Shown here: positions 1 to 10,891 of the stretch, piece by piece
Layout of the letters: each line of letters opens with the position of its first letter
Numbering within the stretch: position 1 is the stretch's first letter
NCBI GenBank assembly: GCA_030725745.1
Contig: JANRFH010000030.1
Coordinates: 22,692 to 86,691 of the forward strand
Direction: 5' to 3'
Source: Akkermansiaceae bacterium
Lineage (GTDB): Bacteria; Verrucomicrobiota; Verrucomicrobiia; Verrucomicrobiales; Akkermansiaceae
DNA: 64,000 nucleotides
The notes under the pieces: generated by a model
Told to the model about the DNA's origin: nothing
The model's input: the letters and a program-made list of their open reading frames with translations, nothing else
Database searches by the model: none
Position numbers and translations under genes: made by a program

Positions 1-61
1 AAAGGGTCACCAATACGGATCGCTGAGCCCGGGATTCCGCAGCACGGGATCCTCTTAGGCC

Positions 62-868
62 ATGAAACCGCTGAACCTCATCGCACTACTTCTCTTCCTC
101 GCGGGAGTGACTTGGGCACTCACGCGCAGTGAACCCATCGTGCGGGAAATTCAGGTCGCCTATTTCAAGGCCATTTCCCCCACCCTCAGCGCGGGCTCCG
201 CTCTGGAAACGAAGACTCGCAAACTGCTTGAAGAAACACGCCACTCAAAGGAACTCGAAGCACGGCTCTCCGTCGCCGAAAGAGAAACCGGCAGGCTGCG
301 CATCATCGAGTCCCGCTTCCAGACCATCGAGCGGGAAAACGCCCAGCTGCGCCACGCCTTGGACTTTAAAAAATCAACGAACTTCGATGTCGTCGCCGCA
401 CAGGTCATTCGCCGCCACCCGACCACATGGTGGCAGACACTTGAGATCGATGCCGGCCAAGACAACGGAGTCGGCATCCAGCTCTCCGTCATGTCGAACG
501 AAGGCCTCGTCGGCATCATCGACCGTCCTTTCCAGAAACGCTCCTCTGTCCTACTCGTCACCGATGAAAAGTGCCAAGTCTCCGTCCGCGTCGAAGGTTC
601 GCCGGAAGTCGGCATCCTCAGCGGCCAGCGCGGCGAGTTTGACAAAAATCCTACCCTCCGTCTCCGCTTTCTCTCCAAAGACGCGGCGCTCAGACCCGGC
701 CAACGTGTATTCACCACCGGTCGTGGCGGCATCTTCCAGCCGAACATCCTCGTTGGCACTATCCTATCGGTTGAGAAAGGCGCGCTCGATTCGGAAGCCC
801 TAGTGAAGCCCGCTGTAAACCTCAGCAACTTGGACACAGTCTTCGTCGTGCTTTCCGAAAACAACTGA
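62..868 (+). CDS. mreC: Rod shape-determining protein MreC
   Basis: 268-aa ORF with N-terminal TM, coiled coil and MreC-like beta core (VVAAQVIRRHPTTWWQTLEIDAGQDNGV, GLVGIID); followed by mreD-like and PBP2 genes. Confidence 0.9.
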   Translation: MKPLNLIALLLFLAGVTWALTRSEPIVREIQVAYFKAISPTLSAGSALETKTRKLLEETRHSKELEARLSVAERETGRLRIIESRFQTIERENAQLRHALDFKKSTNFDVVAAQVIRRHPTTWWQTLEIDAGQDNGVGIQLSVMSNEGLVGIIDRPFQKRSSVLLVTDEKCQVSVRVEGSPEVGILSGQRGEFDKNPTLRLRFLSKDAALRPGQRVFTTGRGGIFQPNILVGTILSVEKGALDSEALVKPAVNLSNLDTVFVVLSENN

Positions 869-879
869 AAACTAAACGC

Positions 880-1458
880 TTGTTCCGCTACAACCTCAGC
901 ACCGTCTTCCTACTGCTCGCCGCATTCCTGGTTCAGCAGTTCATGCCTGCGTTCACGGGACTTAGCAATGCACGCATCCTTCTCGTCCATCTTGTTTTCC
1001 TCTGCACCGCGGTAACCGTGGCCACCCCCACGATGCTCGCCATGGCCTTCATCGGCGGCCTGTTCTGGGATGCCCATTGCTCCCTCGCACCGATCACTAT
1101 GGATCCCGAGGTTTACACTCAGCCTGTCGAGTCCCTTCCATTCGGCTATTCCATCGTGCTCTTCGCAGCCATTGGCTTTCTTATGCAGGGGCTCAACCCC
1201 TTATTCCGCCAGGGAAAATGGCAGTTCTCCGCACTACTCACCGGCGTCGCCATTTTCCTCTATCTAGGCGCTGAATTTGTCCTCATTTCTTTTGTCAGAG
1301 GGGATTTTGTCATCAGCCGGTCTATCATCCGGCTTATGTCCTATACCTCTCTGCTCACCATGTTATTTTCACCTCTCGTCTTTTGGATCCTTTACCGGAT
1401 TGCAAGGCTATTTGACCACTCCCTTTATCCTGAAGCAAACCGCGGCAGACGCAGATAA
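880..1458 (+). CDS. mreD: MreD-like rod shape-determining membrane protein (TTG start)
   Basis: Hydrophobic 192-aa ORF between mreC and PBP2; position and TM pattern. Confidence 0.7.
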   Translation: MFRYNLSTVFLLLAAFLVQQFMPAFTGLSNARILLVHLVFLCTAVTVATPTMLAMAFIGGLFWDAHCSLAPITMDPEVYTQPVESLPFGYSIVLFAAIGFLMQGLNPLFRQGKWQFSALLTGVAIFLYLGAEFVLISFVRGDFVISRSIIRLMSYTSLLTMLFSPLVFWILYRIARLFDHSLYPEANRGRRR

Positions 1459-1466
1459 TTACACCC

Positions 1467-3671
1467 ATGGAACCCCGCTTCAGACTCCGACTCTACCTAC
1501 TCACCGCCCTCATTCTGGTCGGGTTCGGTACATTACTGTCCAAGCTCCATGAATTCCAAATCGATAGGCAGGACGAATTCCTAGCACTCGTGCCCGGCAA
1601 CCGCACCGTCACCGTCCGCGAGCCCGGCATCCGTGGCGAAATCACGGATCGCAACGGCATCCCCCTTGCCCGAAACCTCCGCAACTACGTCGTCTCATTT
1701 AATCTTGAGGAAATCCTTCGCGCCTACCGCCTGCAACATGACGAAAGCCCCACTCTCGACCGCCTCACCACTCAAGACGGCCTGCCAAGGAAACGCTCAG
1801 AAAAGGACATCGTCACAATCGTCAACGAATGGACGATTAAGCCACTCCAGGAACTCGGACTCGCGAAAAACTACAACGCCTCCGCCCTCCGCACCCACTA
1901 CCTGACCCACGGCGGCCTCGTCCCCTTCACCTACCGCGCAGATCTCACCTACGAAGATTTCGCCCGCCTCGCCGAGCGCAACCTTGAGTTCCCCGGAGTC
2001 ACCCTCAGCATCCGCCCGCAGCGCCAGTATGCCTACGGCACCCTTGCCTCACACGTCCTCGGATACGTGAAGCAGTGGGAAAAAGGTGACATTTCCTCTG
2101 CGGACAAGCGCGCCTACGATCACTACATCGGCGATAGTAAGGGCGTGGACGGCGTCGAGGCCACCATGGACGAATACCTGCGCGGTCCGGAGGGCAAAAA
2201 AACCATTCTCAAGGACGAGAAAGGTCGCACCATTGGGATGCTCGACTTCACCAAACCTGGCATCGGCGGGCAAGTCGAACTCAGCATCGACGCACGAATC
2301 CAGTTTCTTCTAGAAAATACCCTCCGTCGCGCCGGTCGCGCCGCCGGAGTAGTCATGGATGTCAGGACTGGCGAGGTTCTCGCAATGGCCTCGGTGCCAG
2401 ACTACGATCCCAATGTTTTCATCCCCCCGTTTTCCAAACCGCAGATCGAGAAGATCGACTCCTACTGGGCCAGCCCGCGCCTCTCACCTTTCACCAATCG
2501 AGCCATAGCGAAATTCGAACCCGGCTCCACGATGAAAGTCGCCACCGCCATCGCAGGCTCGATCCAAGGACTCGATAAAAACTCCTACAACTGTAGTGGA
2601 TACGTCCCCTACGGAAACCACAAGATCGGCTGCTGGATCTACAACATGAAGGGTGGTAGCCACGGGACATTGTCTCTCCCCTCGGCCCTCCAGCAATCCT
2701 GCAACCCCTACTTCAACCAGATGGCAAACGCGATGAGGTGGCAGGGCATGCTCGACGGATGCTCGCTTGTCGGATTCGGCAACAAGACAGGCATCGAACT
2801 TCCCAACGAAGACCCTGGTCTCCTACCCGGCTCCCGTGCTTGGCGCGCTTCCTATCCAAACGAGACCATGACCCCGGCGCTCAACGCCATGACCTCCATC
2901 GGCCAGGGCTACATGCTCGCCACACCTCTTCAGCTCACCGCCATGGCCGCCGCCATCGCCAATGGAGGTAAATACTACAGACCCCGTCTCGTAAAAAAGG
3001 TCGTAGCTGAAGATGGCAAGGTTCTCGTCCCCGATTTCCCCGAACTCGTCGTCGATCTCCTCCAGAACGGAGTCAAAGAAGACGACCTCGCCCTGATCCG
3101 CAAAGGCATGTACATGGCCGTCAACGTGCCCGGCGGCACCGCTGGAAAAGTGCGCATGGATGATATCGAAGTCTGCGCCAAAACCGGCACCGCCCAGACC
3201 ACGGACAACGGTAAAAAATCCAACAACTCATGGGTCATGGCCTTCGCGCCATACGAAGAACCTCGCTACGCCATCGTCATCCTCGTTCAGGCAGGTACAT
3301 CCGGCGGCGGCGTCTGTGGCCCCCTCGTCAACACCGTTCTAACAGGTATCTTCGCCCAAGAAAATGGCATGCGCCTCCCCCTCAAGCCACAGAACGAATA
3401 TGCGGGGCACCTCGAGACCATCGCAGCCATCGAGCCCCTTCCAGACATCCTCGCCGCCATCGAAGCCTCAGAAATTCCAGCCTCCGATCCCTCTGTCACT
3501 GCTCAGCCTTCTGAGGAAGACATCGGCGAAACCGGCAATGAGATCAGCGGCATCGTCCCTGATGTACCCAGCGGCAGCACCCCTGTCCTCGTAACACCGA
3601 AACCAACAATCACCGAAGAAACCGATACCGAGGGACAAGTGCTCCCACGTGCCATTCCTATTCAGGAATGA
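1467..3671 (+). CDS. mrdA: Penicillin-binding protein 2 (peptidoglycan transpeptidase)
   Basis: FEPGSTMKVATAIAG (SxxK), SCN, KTGTAQTT motifs; PBP dimerisation domain N-terminal. Confidence 0.93.
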   Translation: MEPRFRLRLYLLTALILVGFGTLLSKLHEFQIDRQDEFLALVPGNRTVTVREPGIRGEITDRNGIPLARNLRNYVVSFNLEEILRAYRLQHDESPTLDRLTTQDGLPRKRSEKDIVTIVNEWTIKPLQELGLAKNYNASALRTHYLTHGGLVPFTYRADLTYEDFARLAERNLEFPGVTLSIRPQRQYAYGTLASHVLGYVKQWEKGDISSADKRAYDHYIGDSKGVDGVEATMDEYLRGPEGKKTILKDEKGRTIGMLDFTKPGIGGQVELSIDARIQFLLENTLRRAGRAAGVVMDVRTGEVLAMASVPDYDPNVFIPPFSKPQIEKIDSYWASPRLSPFTNRAIAKFEPGSTMKVATAIAGSIQGLDKNSYNCSGYVPYGNHKIGCWIYNMKGGSHGTLSLPSALQQSCNPYFNQMANAMRWQGMLDGCSLVGFGNKTGIELPNEDPGLLPGSRAWRASYPNETMTPALNAMTSIGQGYMLATPLQLTAMAAAIANGGKYYRPRLVKKVVAEDGKVLVPDFPELVVDLLQNGVKEDDLALIRKGMYMAVNVPGGTAGKVRMDDIEVCAKTGTAQTTDNGKKSNNSWVMAFAPYEEPRYAIVILVQAGTSGGGVCGPLVNTVLTGIFAQENGMRLPLKPQNEYAGHLETIAAIEPLPDILAAIEASEIPASDPSVTAQPSEEDIGETGNEISGIVPDVPSGSTPVLVTPKPTITEETDTEGQVLPRAIPIQE

Positions 3672-3717
3672 TCGGTTTCACAACAAACCCAACCTCAGAA
3701 TTTAGAACTAAATCAAC

Positions 3718-5304
3718 GTGATCAAAAAAATCAAAAGAATGTTAGGGATCGGCAGCGCCGACCCATCCAGTGGCAACTCCATCATCGTCAATGTCGAAAA
3801 ACTCGAACGCCGCGTCGCCCTCGTAGAGGACGGCTTGCTCGAAGAATACACCGTAGAGCGCGAAGGCGATCAGAACATCGTAGGAGGAATTTTCAAAGGC
3901 CGTGTCAAAAATATCGAGCAAGGCCTCAAGGCCATGTTCGTCGACATCGGTCTAGATAAGAACGCCTTCCTCCACTTCTGGGACGCCATCCCAGCCGCCC
4001 TCGACGGCGGTCTGGAGGAAATCGAGCGCGAAGGCTCCAAGAAACCGAAGAAGAAAATCACTTCCAAGGACATCCCCTCGATCTGCCCAATCGGCTCGGA
4101 AATCGTTATCCAAGTCTCCAAAGGCCCAATCGGCACCAAGGGACCCCGCGTAACAACGAACATTTCCCTCGCTGGCCGCTACCTAGTCCTCATGCCCTTC
4201 ACCGAACAGTTCGGTATTTCCCGCAAGATCGACGACCCAAAAGAACGCCAACGCCTCCGCCGCATCGTCCAGAAACTCTCCGTCCCAGAGGGCATGGGTA
4301 TCATCATGCGCACCGTCGCCCAAGGCACACGCGCCCGCCACTTCGTGCGCGATCTCGCCATGCTCCTTGAGCAATGGGACAATATCGACCAACGCCGCGC
4401 CAACAACCCAGCCCCCTGCTGCATCTTCCAAGAGCCGGATCTCATCGAGCGTACCGCCCGCGATTTCCTCACCGAGGAAGTCGATCAAGTGCTCTGCGAC
4501 GATGCAGAAACCACCGAGCTGATCCGCGAAATTGCCGGCAAAATCTCGCGCCGCGCGAAGCGCCGCATCCATCACCTTCCCACCGCCAACCAGCCAATCT
4601 TCGAACGCGTAAATATTCAGAAGCAGATCGACGAGGCATTCTCCCGCCAAGTCTGGCTGAAATGCGGCGGCTACATCGTCATCGACGAAACCGAAGCCCT
4701 CATCTCTGTCGACGTCAACACCGGTCGCAACCGCGGCTCCAAAGACGTCGACAAGATGATCCTCCAGACCAATGTCGAGGCAGCTGAAGAAGTCGCCCGC
4801 CAGCTTCGCCTGCGCAACATCGGCGGCCTCGTCGTTGTCGACTTTATCGACATGCGCCACCGCCGCGATCAAATGGCGGTTTACAAGGCGATGAAAGAGC
4901 GTGTCAAAAAGGACAAGGCAAAGACCCAAATCCTACAGATTTCTGCCATCGGCCTGATGGAAATGACCCGTCAGCGACTCAACGAATCCCTCCGCGATTC
5001 GATGTACGAGCCCTGCCCATATTGCCAAGGCCGTGGCCGCGTAAAGACACCGATGACCATGTCCATCGAGATCCAGCGCCGCCTCAATACCGTCATCCAG
5101 ACGCACCGAGATCAAGTCGGCGATCTCATCGTCGTCGTCAATTCCGACGTCCTCAACCGCTTCAAGCAGGAAGACGCTAAAGTCCTCGTGGAACTCGAGC
5201 GATCCCACTCTGGGCGCCTCATCTTCCGCTCGGATCCGACCCTCAACCGCGAGCGCTTCGCAGTCATCGATGCCGCCACCGAAAAAACCATAGAGCAAGG
5301 CTGA
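3718..5304 (+). CDS. rng: Rne/Rng family ribonuclease (GTG start)
   Basis: S1-like N-terminus, [10 protein letters not shown]..., [29 protein letters not shown] zinc motif. Confidence 0.93.
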   Translation: MIKKIKRMLGIGSADPSSGNSIIVNVEKLERRVALVEDGLLEEYTVEREGDQNIVGGIFKGRVKNIEQGLKAMFVDIGLDKNAFLHFWDAIPAALDGGLEEIEREGSKKPKKKITSKDIPSICPIGSEIVIQVSKGPIGTKGPRVTTNISLAGRYLVLMPFTEQFGISRKIDDPKERQRLRRIVQKLSVPEGMGIIMRTVAQGTRARHFVRDLAMLLEQWDNIDQRRANNPAPCCIFQEPDLIERTARDFLTEEVDQVLCDDAETTELIREIAGKISRRAKRRIHHLPTANQPIFERVNIQKQIDEAFSRQVWLKCGGYIVIDETEALISVDVNTGRNRGSKDVDKMILQTNVEAAEEVARQLRLRNIGGLVVVDFIDMRHRRDQMAVYKAMKERVKKDKAKTQILQISAIGLMEMTRQRLNESLRDSMYEPCPYCQGRGRVKTPMTMSIEIQRRLNTVIQTHRDQVGDLIVVVNSDVLNRFKQEDAKVLVELERSHSGRLIFRSDPTLNRERFAVIDAATEKTIEQG

Positions 5305-5327
5305 ACCGGATTCAGAATCCATTTCCC

Positions 5328-5357
5328 AAAAGGGCGCCCTTCCGGGCGCTCTTTTTT
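5328..5357 (+). terminator. Rho-independent terminator after rng
   Basis: AAAGGGCGCCC-TTCC-GGGCGCTCTTTTTT hairpin plus T-run. Confidence 0.8.
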
Positions 5358-5444
5358 GTCTTAAGAAAGAGCGAATTCTTCGTTCAAAGCTCCCGTCGCG
5401 ATTTAAAATCGCGGTTCTCTTCAATTCCACTAGCATCCCCCCAA

Positions 5445-7967
5445 ATGCCAGAACTGGATTCCTCCAAACTCACCGACCCTTCCTCTTCGGACGAGATCCT
5501 CGACGCCTTTCTCTCATATTTGGAAACCTCTGGCACCATTCCGTATGACCATCAGGAGGAGGCGATCCTTGAGCTTTTCGCTGGCAGTAACGTAATCCTC
5601 AATACCCCGACCGGCTCAGGGAAATCCCTGGTCGCGCTGGCTCTCCAGTATCGTGCGATCTGCATGAAGCGGCGTTGCTACTACACCGTTCCCATCAAGG
5701 CACTAGCCAACGAGAAGTTCCTCTCCCTCTGCAAAACCTTTGGCCCCGAAAACATCGGCATGATCACCGGGGATGCCACGGTGAATCCCTCAGCTCCTGT
5801 CATTTGCTGCACTGCCGAGATCCTCGCAAACCTCGCCCTGCGCGAGGGTGCCGCTGCTCCCGTGGATGATGTGATCATGGACGAGTTCCATTACTACTCA
5901 GATCATGAGCGAGGCGTTGCATGGCAAGTGCCACTTCTCACCCTTCCGAATGCGCGCTTTCTTCTAATGTCCGCCACCATCGGCGATACGGAATTTTTCC
6001 AAGAAACGATCACCACCCTCACCGGTGCACCCACTGCCCTCGTGAAATCCGAAGACCGCCCGGTTCCTTTGGAATTCGAATACTCCACCCTCGCCCTTGA
6101 GGAAAAGATCGAGGAACTCGTCACCGCAAATCGCGCGCCGATCTATCTCGTCCATTTCACCCAACTCTCTTGCGCCCAGACAGCCCAAGATCTCATGAGC
6201 CGGAATTTCTGCTCCAAAGAGGAAAAACAGGCGATCGCCGATCTCCTCGTCGATGCGGATTTCCGCAGTCCCTACGGCAAAGAGATGAAGAAATTCCTAC
6301 GCCACGGACTCGGCATCCACCACGCCGGACTCTTGCCAAAATACCGGACTCTTGTCGAAAAACTCGCCCAGAAAGGCCTCCTCAAAGTCATCTGTGGCAC
6401 CGATACCCTGGGCGTCGGCGTCAATGTCCCGATCCGCACGGTCGTCTTCACTCGCCTCTTCAAATACGGCGGCCAATCCACCAAGACCCTTGCCGTCCGT
6501 GATTTCAAACAGATCGCCGGACGAGCGGGTAGGCGCGGGTTCGATGACATCGGCTACGTCGTCGCCCAGGCACCGGAACACGTCATCGCCAACATTAAGG
6601 CGGATGCGAAAGCAGCGGCAAAGGGCGGAAAATCCAAGGCGGTGAAGAAGAAGCCCCCGGAAAAGGGCTTCGTGAATTGGGACGAAAACACTTTCCGCAA
6701 GCTCATCGACTCCCCTTCCGAGAAGCTCAGTTCCTCCTTTGTGATGAGCCACAGCATGCTGCTCAACGTCCTCTCTCGCCGCAACGAAGATGGCTGCGAG
6801 GAACTCCGCCGCATCATACGGGACAGCCACGAAACTCCTTCGAAGAAGGCGGATTTGCGGAAGCGCGCCTTCGGTCTTTTTCGCGGTCTCGTGGAGGGAA
6901 ACATCTTACGTATCATTCCCAAGGACAAACGCGAGACTCCGGCGAAGGTCGCGCTCAACATAGAGCTCCAAGATGACTTTTCTCTCAATCAAGCGCTCGC
7001 CGCCTACCTCGTCGAGGCGATCCCGCAATTGAACCCCGAGGAACCCGCCTACCCGCTCAATGTCATCTCGCTCGCCGAGGCCATCGTCGAAGACCCAACT
7101 CAGGTCATCCGCAAGCAGCTGGACAAGGCGAAGGACAAACTCGTCGCCGAGATGAAGGCCGATGGCATCGAATACGACGCCCGAATGGACGCGCTCGAGC
7201 AAGTCGAGCACCCGAAGCCCGGCAAGGAATTCATTTACGCCACCTACAACGAATTTGTCCTGAAAAATCCATGGGCGAAGGAAGCCGCCGTGCGGCCGAA
7301 ATCCATCGCTAGGGAGATGTTCGAGGACTACTCCTCCTTCGAGGATTACATTAAGACCTACGGATTGGAAAAAAGCGAAGCCGTGCTCCTCCGCCACCTC
7401 TCGGAAGTTTACAAGATCCTCGCCCAGACCGTCCCGGATTCACACAAAACCCCGGAACTAGAAGAAGCAGAAACCTTCTTCGGCACCATGATCCGCTCCA
7501 CTGATTCATCCTTACTGGACGAATGGGAAAAACTCCGCAATCCCGATGCTACCGACCAAAGCGAAGCTCCAGTTTCAGCAAATCCCATCCCCTACACCAG
7601 AAACAAGAAAGCCCTAACTCGAGATGTGCGCTCAGCTATCCTAGGTTTCGTCAAACTCCTCTCCCAAGGCCGATACGAGGATGCCCTTTCGCTGGCCGGA
7701 TCCGATCTATCCACTAGCGAATTGAGATGCATCATGGAGGAATTTCACCAAAGCCACGGCCTCATCCTCCTCGATCCCGAAGCACGAAATGCCAAGCACA
7801 CCCGAATCCGCGAAGTGCCGGAAAAGGGAATCTGGGCGATTTCGCAAACCCTCGTAGATCAGGAGGAGTTCAACGATCATACTGCCGAATTCGAGCTCGA
7901 TCTTAAAGCTACCGAGGATAAGAGATCCCCCGATCTCCGCTTCCTAGGTATCACAAATAACCGGTAA
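5445..7967 (+). CDS. DEAD/DEAH-box helicase, Ski2-like with DUF3516-type C-terminus
   Basis: TPTGSGKSL Walker A, MDEFHYY box, [21 protein letters not shown] motif VI. Confidence 0.88.
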   Translation: MPELDSSKLTDPSSSDEILDAFLSYLETSGTIPYDHQEEAILELFAGSNVILNTPTGSGKSLVALALQYRAICMKRRCYYTVPIKALANEKFLSLCKTFGPENIGMITGDATVNPSAPVICCTAEILANLALREGAAAPVDDVIMDEFHYYSDHERGVAWQVPLLTLPNARFLLMSATIGDTEFFQETITTLTGAPTALVKSEDRPVPLEFEYSTLALEEKIEELVTANRAPIYLVHFTQLSCAQTAQDLMSRNFCSKEEKQAIADLLVDADFRSPYGKEMKKFLRHGLGIHHAGLLPKYRTLVEKLAQKGLLKVICGTDTLGVGVNVPIRTVVFTRLFKYGGQSTKTLAVRDFKQIAGRAGRRGFDDIGYVVAQAPEHVIANIKADAKAAAKGGKSKAVKKKPPEKGFVNWDENTFRKLIDSPSEKLSSSFVMSHSMLLNVLSRRNEDGCEELRRIIRDSHETPSKKADLRKRAFGLFRGLVEGNILRIIPKDKRETPAKVALNIELQDDFSLNQALAAYLVEAIPQLNPEEPAYPLNVISLAEAIVEDPTQVIRKQLDKAKDKLVAEMKADGIEYDARMDALEQVEHPKPGKEFIYATYNEFVLKNPWAKEAAVRPKSIAREMFEDYSSFEDYIKTYGLEKSEAVLLRHLSEVYKILAQTVPDSHKTPELEEAETFFGTMIRSTDSSLLDEWEKLRNPDATDQSEAPVSANPIPYTRNKKALTRDVRSAILGFVKLLSQGRYEDALSLAGSDLSTSELRCIMEEFHQSHGLILLDPEARNAKHTRIREVPEKGIWAISQTLVDQEEFNDHTAEFELDLKATEDKRSPDLRFLGITNNR

Positions 7968-8007
7968 ACCATAACCCATGGGTAGGAATTGTTCGGTAAA
8001 CAACAGA

Positions 8008-9129
8008 TCAAACCCCAACCCTCAGATCCCGCGCGCTCCACAGATGATCTTTCGCCGCAGATGCAGCACCTCTCATCCTACGCGCACCATCCTTCCGTTT
8101 ATCGGAAAACCTCTCACGAGATGCCGCAAACGCATCATTCACAAACCCCTTGCTACCTATAATCGCGCCGTCTGTGAAATACCGAATCCGCTGACGTAGC
8201 ATCGCCGCCAAATCAAGATCCGGCAACACCGTCTCGTTATCTTCAGATTCCAACACCTCAGCCTCATTCTTCGAAATTCCCGTCTTCCTTGAAGTTTGAG
8301 ATTTGAAGTTTGAAGTTTTCCTCCCCAACGCCAAGCCCATTGCCCGCCGGTAGATCCGTGACACCTCCTTCCAACATTCTGCATCAAATCCATACCCCCT
8401 GTGGCTCATGCACGCCCTCACCAATCCTTCCCTGGCCTTCTTTCCATTTCCCTTCTGCCCACCTCCCACCGCCTCACCATAGCTGCTCCAGCGATATTCC
8501 GCCGGCTCGGAAACCATCCCCGCCCGCACCGGATTCAAATCAATATAGGCCGCCATCGTCCGCGCCGCCGTCCCGCTCTCCACGATCACACTCTTGAACC
8601 TATCTTCCCACAGCGTTCCCGTCCGCTCATGCTTGCGATTGAACCAACGGGTGAAGCGCTGAATTAATCCCTTCATAAAGAGACTGAGATTGTGCATTCG
8701 CTTGAGATAAGGTGCCCGAATCTCCTCTGAGCGGAGCAAGATATCGCCTTTCTTGTCGAGATTATCAGCCGTCATCTTACGCTCCTCCTCCCTAGCAGCA
8801 GACAGCTCTACCCTAACACCTTCTACATGCTTTTCGCTGTAAAGAGCCATCAACCTCTCCAGCAAAACCTCATCTGAAATTCCAGAATCAGGCACTGGGG
8901 TAACTTCCAACAGAAGGTGGAAGTGATTCGACATCACGCAGTAGGAAAGCACCCGGCAGCCGGAGAAATTCTCATACATTCGCATGAACATGCGAAACAC
9001 TTCACGCTCCTCATCACCGAAAACAAACCTCCGATCCACCACCCGTGAAATACAGTGATAAATCGTTGGTTTCTCCTCCGACCCAGCCCAGGGAGCCAAG
9101 AATCTCTTTCTCGTATTCGCAACAGCCAT
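8008..9129 (-). CDS. REP-associated tyrosine transposase (RAYT / Y1 transposase family)
   Basis: YHCISRVVDRRFVFG..., SNHFHLLLEV (HUH), KSVIVESG...AAYIDLNPVRAGMVSEPAEYRWSSY motifs. Confidence 0.9.
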   Translation of the reverse strand: MAVANTRKRFLAPWAGSEEKPTIYHCISRVVDRRFVFGDEEREVFRMFMRMYENFSGCRVLSYCVMSNHFHLLLEVTPVPDSGISDEVLLERLMALYSEKHVEGVRVELSAAREEERKMTADNLDKKGDILLRSEEIRAPYLKRMHNLSLFMKGLIQRFTRWFNRKHERTGTLWEDRFKSVIVESGTAARTMAAYIDLNPVRAGMVSEPAEYRWSSYGEAVGGGQKGNGKKAREGLVRACMSHRGYGFDAECWKEVSRIYRRAMGLALGRKTSNFKSQTSRKTGISKNEAEVLESEDNETVLPDLDLAAMLRQRIRYFTDGAIIGSKGFVNDAFAASRERFSDKRKDGARRMRGAASAAKDHLWSARDLRVGV

Positions 9130-9175
9130 GCCCCTTTCTACCCTCTCAAATCCCTACTGCAAGAGGATTCTTTTA

Positions 9176-10037
9176 TTTTGTCTGGCAAGTTGAATATGAA
9201 ACCCCCATCGACTACCTCGATCCCGGCCACGGCTCAACCCGCGAAGGCCGCCTCTGGGCTTATCGCGACATAGCCACAAGCACCTGCTACTTCGACTGGC
9301 ACGCCGGGCGCGGCGCGGACTGCCTGTTAGACTTCCTCGGCTACGACGAGGCCACCAACACCATCGCCTACACAGGCACCATCCACACCGACGGATACGG
9401 AGTTTACGACAGCGTAGCGAAAAAACACGGCCTGCGCCATGCCGGTTGCCTCGCCCACATACGCAGAAAATATACCGACCTTGGCAAAGCCGCCCCCGAA
9501 GTCACCGTCCCCATTCTTCTCCTGATCCAGAAAATCTATTACATCGAAAAACAGATCCGCCAAAGCGCAGCCCCGCCAGCCTGCCGCGCCCTCATACGCC
9601 GTGCCCGCATCCGCCCCATCGCCGATGAACTTCACAACTTCATCCTCGCGCACCGCAAAGCCCACCTCCCCGCTGGCGACATCGGCCAAGCCATCACCTA
9701 CACACTCAACCAGTGGCCAAAGTTCCTCGTTTGCCTTGAGGGTGGATCACTCGAACTCGACACCAACCTCGTCGAAAACATGATCCGCCCCACCAAACTC
9801 GGCATGAAAAACTGGATGTTCTTCGGCAGTCTCGAAGCCGGGGAAAACAACGCGCTGATCTACACCCTGTTGGCAAACTGCCGGGCGGAGGGACTCGATC
9901 CCGAAGACTACCTGAGCGAAATCCTCAAGCGCCTCCCGCACGATCCCACCCTCGATCAAGCGGCGGCGTTAACACCCGCACGGATCGCCGCCGAGCGCCA
10001 CGCCCGCAACGAGGAGAGCGAACTGCAAGTCGCTTGA
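9176..10037 (+). pseudogene. IS66-family transposase, 5'-truncated remnant
   Basis: Homology begins abruptly near ETPIDYLDPGHGSTREGRLW and continues to the IS66 C-terminus (LVENMIRPTKLGMKNWMFFGSLEAGENNALIYTLLANCRAEGLDPEDYL); N-terminal part absent. Confidence 0.85.
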
Positions 10038-10069
10038 ACCGTCGCCCGCAAGCGAAACCGGACGAGGAC

Positions 10070-10086
10070 GAATTTGGGACGCTTAC
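10070..10086 (+). mobile_element. Putative right terminal end of the IS66 element
   Basis: ...GGGACGCTTAC downstream of the transposase stop; IS66-type ends carry GTAAGCG...CGCTTAC inverted repeats; matching left end not found. Confidence 0.5.
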
Positions 10087-10127
10087 AGTTGAATAGCAAG
10101 CTTTACACTAGTACCGCCAAACGAAAA

Positions 10128-10152
10128 AAGGCGAGCCGAAGCTCGCCTTTTT
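10128..10152 (-). terminator. Hairpin terminator downstream of the PEP-CTERM gene (possibly bidirectional)
   Basis: AAAAGGCGAGC-CGAA-GCTCGCCTTTTT perfect stem. Confidence 0.8.
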
Positions 10153-10171
10153 GAAGGTTTGTATGACCTGT

Positions 10172-10846
10172 TTAGCGCTTGCGACGAAGCAGGGCAAGAG
10201 CACCAAAGGCACTCAGAAGAAGCGCAGATGGTTCTGGGACTGCTGCGAGTTGCAGAGTATCAAATGTAGTAACACCTGCACCAGCTCCTGGAACTGGATC
10301 TCCCGTAAAAGCACCAGCGTTGATCTGCCCAATCAAAGGAGTGGTTCCTGTTGGGTTTGCGGAGAATTGATTTTCTGGTGTCGATGATTCGTCAAGTATA
10401 GTACCGACTGCCACAAGTGCGAAAGCATTGGATGCTGCAAGAGTTGCCGCGTCACCCACAAACATATATACGGTTCTACCTATCAGGGGATTTCCCGTAA
10501 GGATTGAAGGGCCATCAAAAAGAGCCTCATCGACATATCCCGCTGTTCCGGCAGTAGTTAATTGGGTGAGAAACCCTCCAGTCAAACCCGAGGTCACCGA
10601 AGTAAAGTCACTTATCGTAGTGGATATATTGGCTAAGTCTGCAGATGGAACATAAGAGTTACTGCCGAAATAACCTAAGGAAACAATTCCACCGTCTAGC
10701 AAGGCTGCGTTCACAGCACCAGCTTCCTGAAACAGGGTATCAGTAGAACCTGCGCCATTGACTAGGTTAGAAACCGCATAATTTGCTGCGTTGACTTGGA
10801 GTGAAAGTGCACCAAGGGCGGCAAGGGCAATTATTTTACTTTTCAT
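10172..10846 (-). CDS. PEP-CTERM sorting-signal exported protein
   Basis: Signal peptide MKSKIIALAALGALSLQVNA; C-terminal VPEPSALLLSAFGALALLRRKR. Confidence 0.88.
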   Translation of the reverse strand: MKSKIIALAALGALSLQVNAANYAVSNLVNGAGSTDTLFQEAGAVNAALLDGGIVSLGYFGSNSYVPSADLANISTTISDFTSVTSGLTGGFLTQLTTAGTAGYVDEALFDGPSILTGNPLIGRTVYMFVGDAATLAASNAFALVAVGTILDESSTPENQFSANPTGTTPLIGQINAGAFTGDPVPGAGAGVTTFDTLQLAAVPEPSALLLSAFGALALLRRKR

Positions 10847-10891
10847 ATCTTTTTAGCTTATTTTTAAATTAGAATATTAGATATTTAGAAA

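Noticed and set aside
1-61. Possible C-terminal end of an upstream CDS (..KGHQYGSLSPGFRSTGSS*, stop at 56-58), conceivably mreB
   Set aside because: Only 18 codons are visible with no diagnostic motif, so not annotated.
4183-4929. 248-aa ORF antisense to rng
   Set aside because: Shadow ORF; rng motifs on the + strand are definitive.
7974-7983. ACCCATGGGT palindrome downstream of the helicase as a possible REP for the RAYT
   Set aside because: Too short, and no paired copy seen on the other flank of the RAYT gene.
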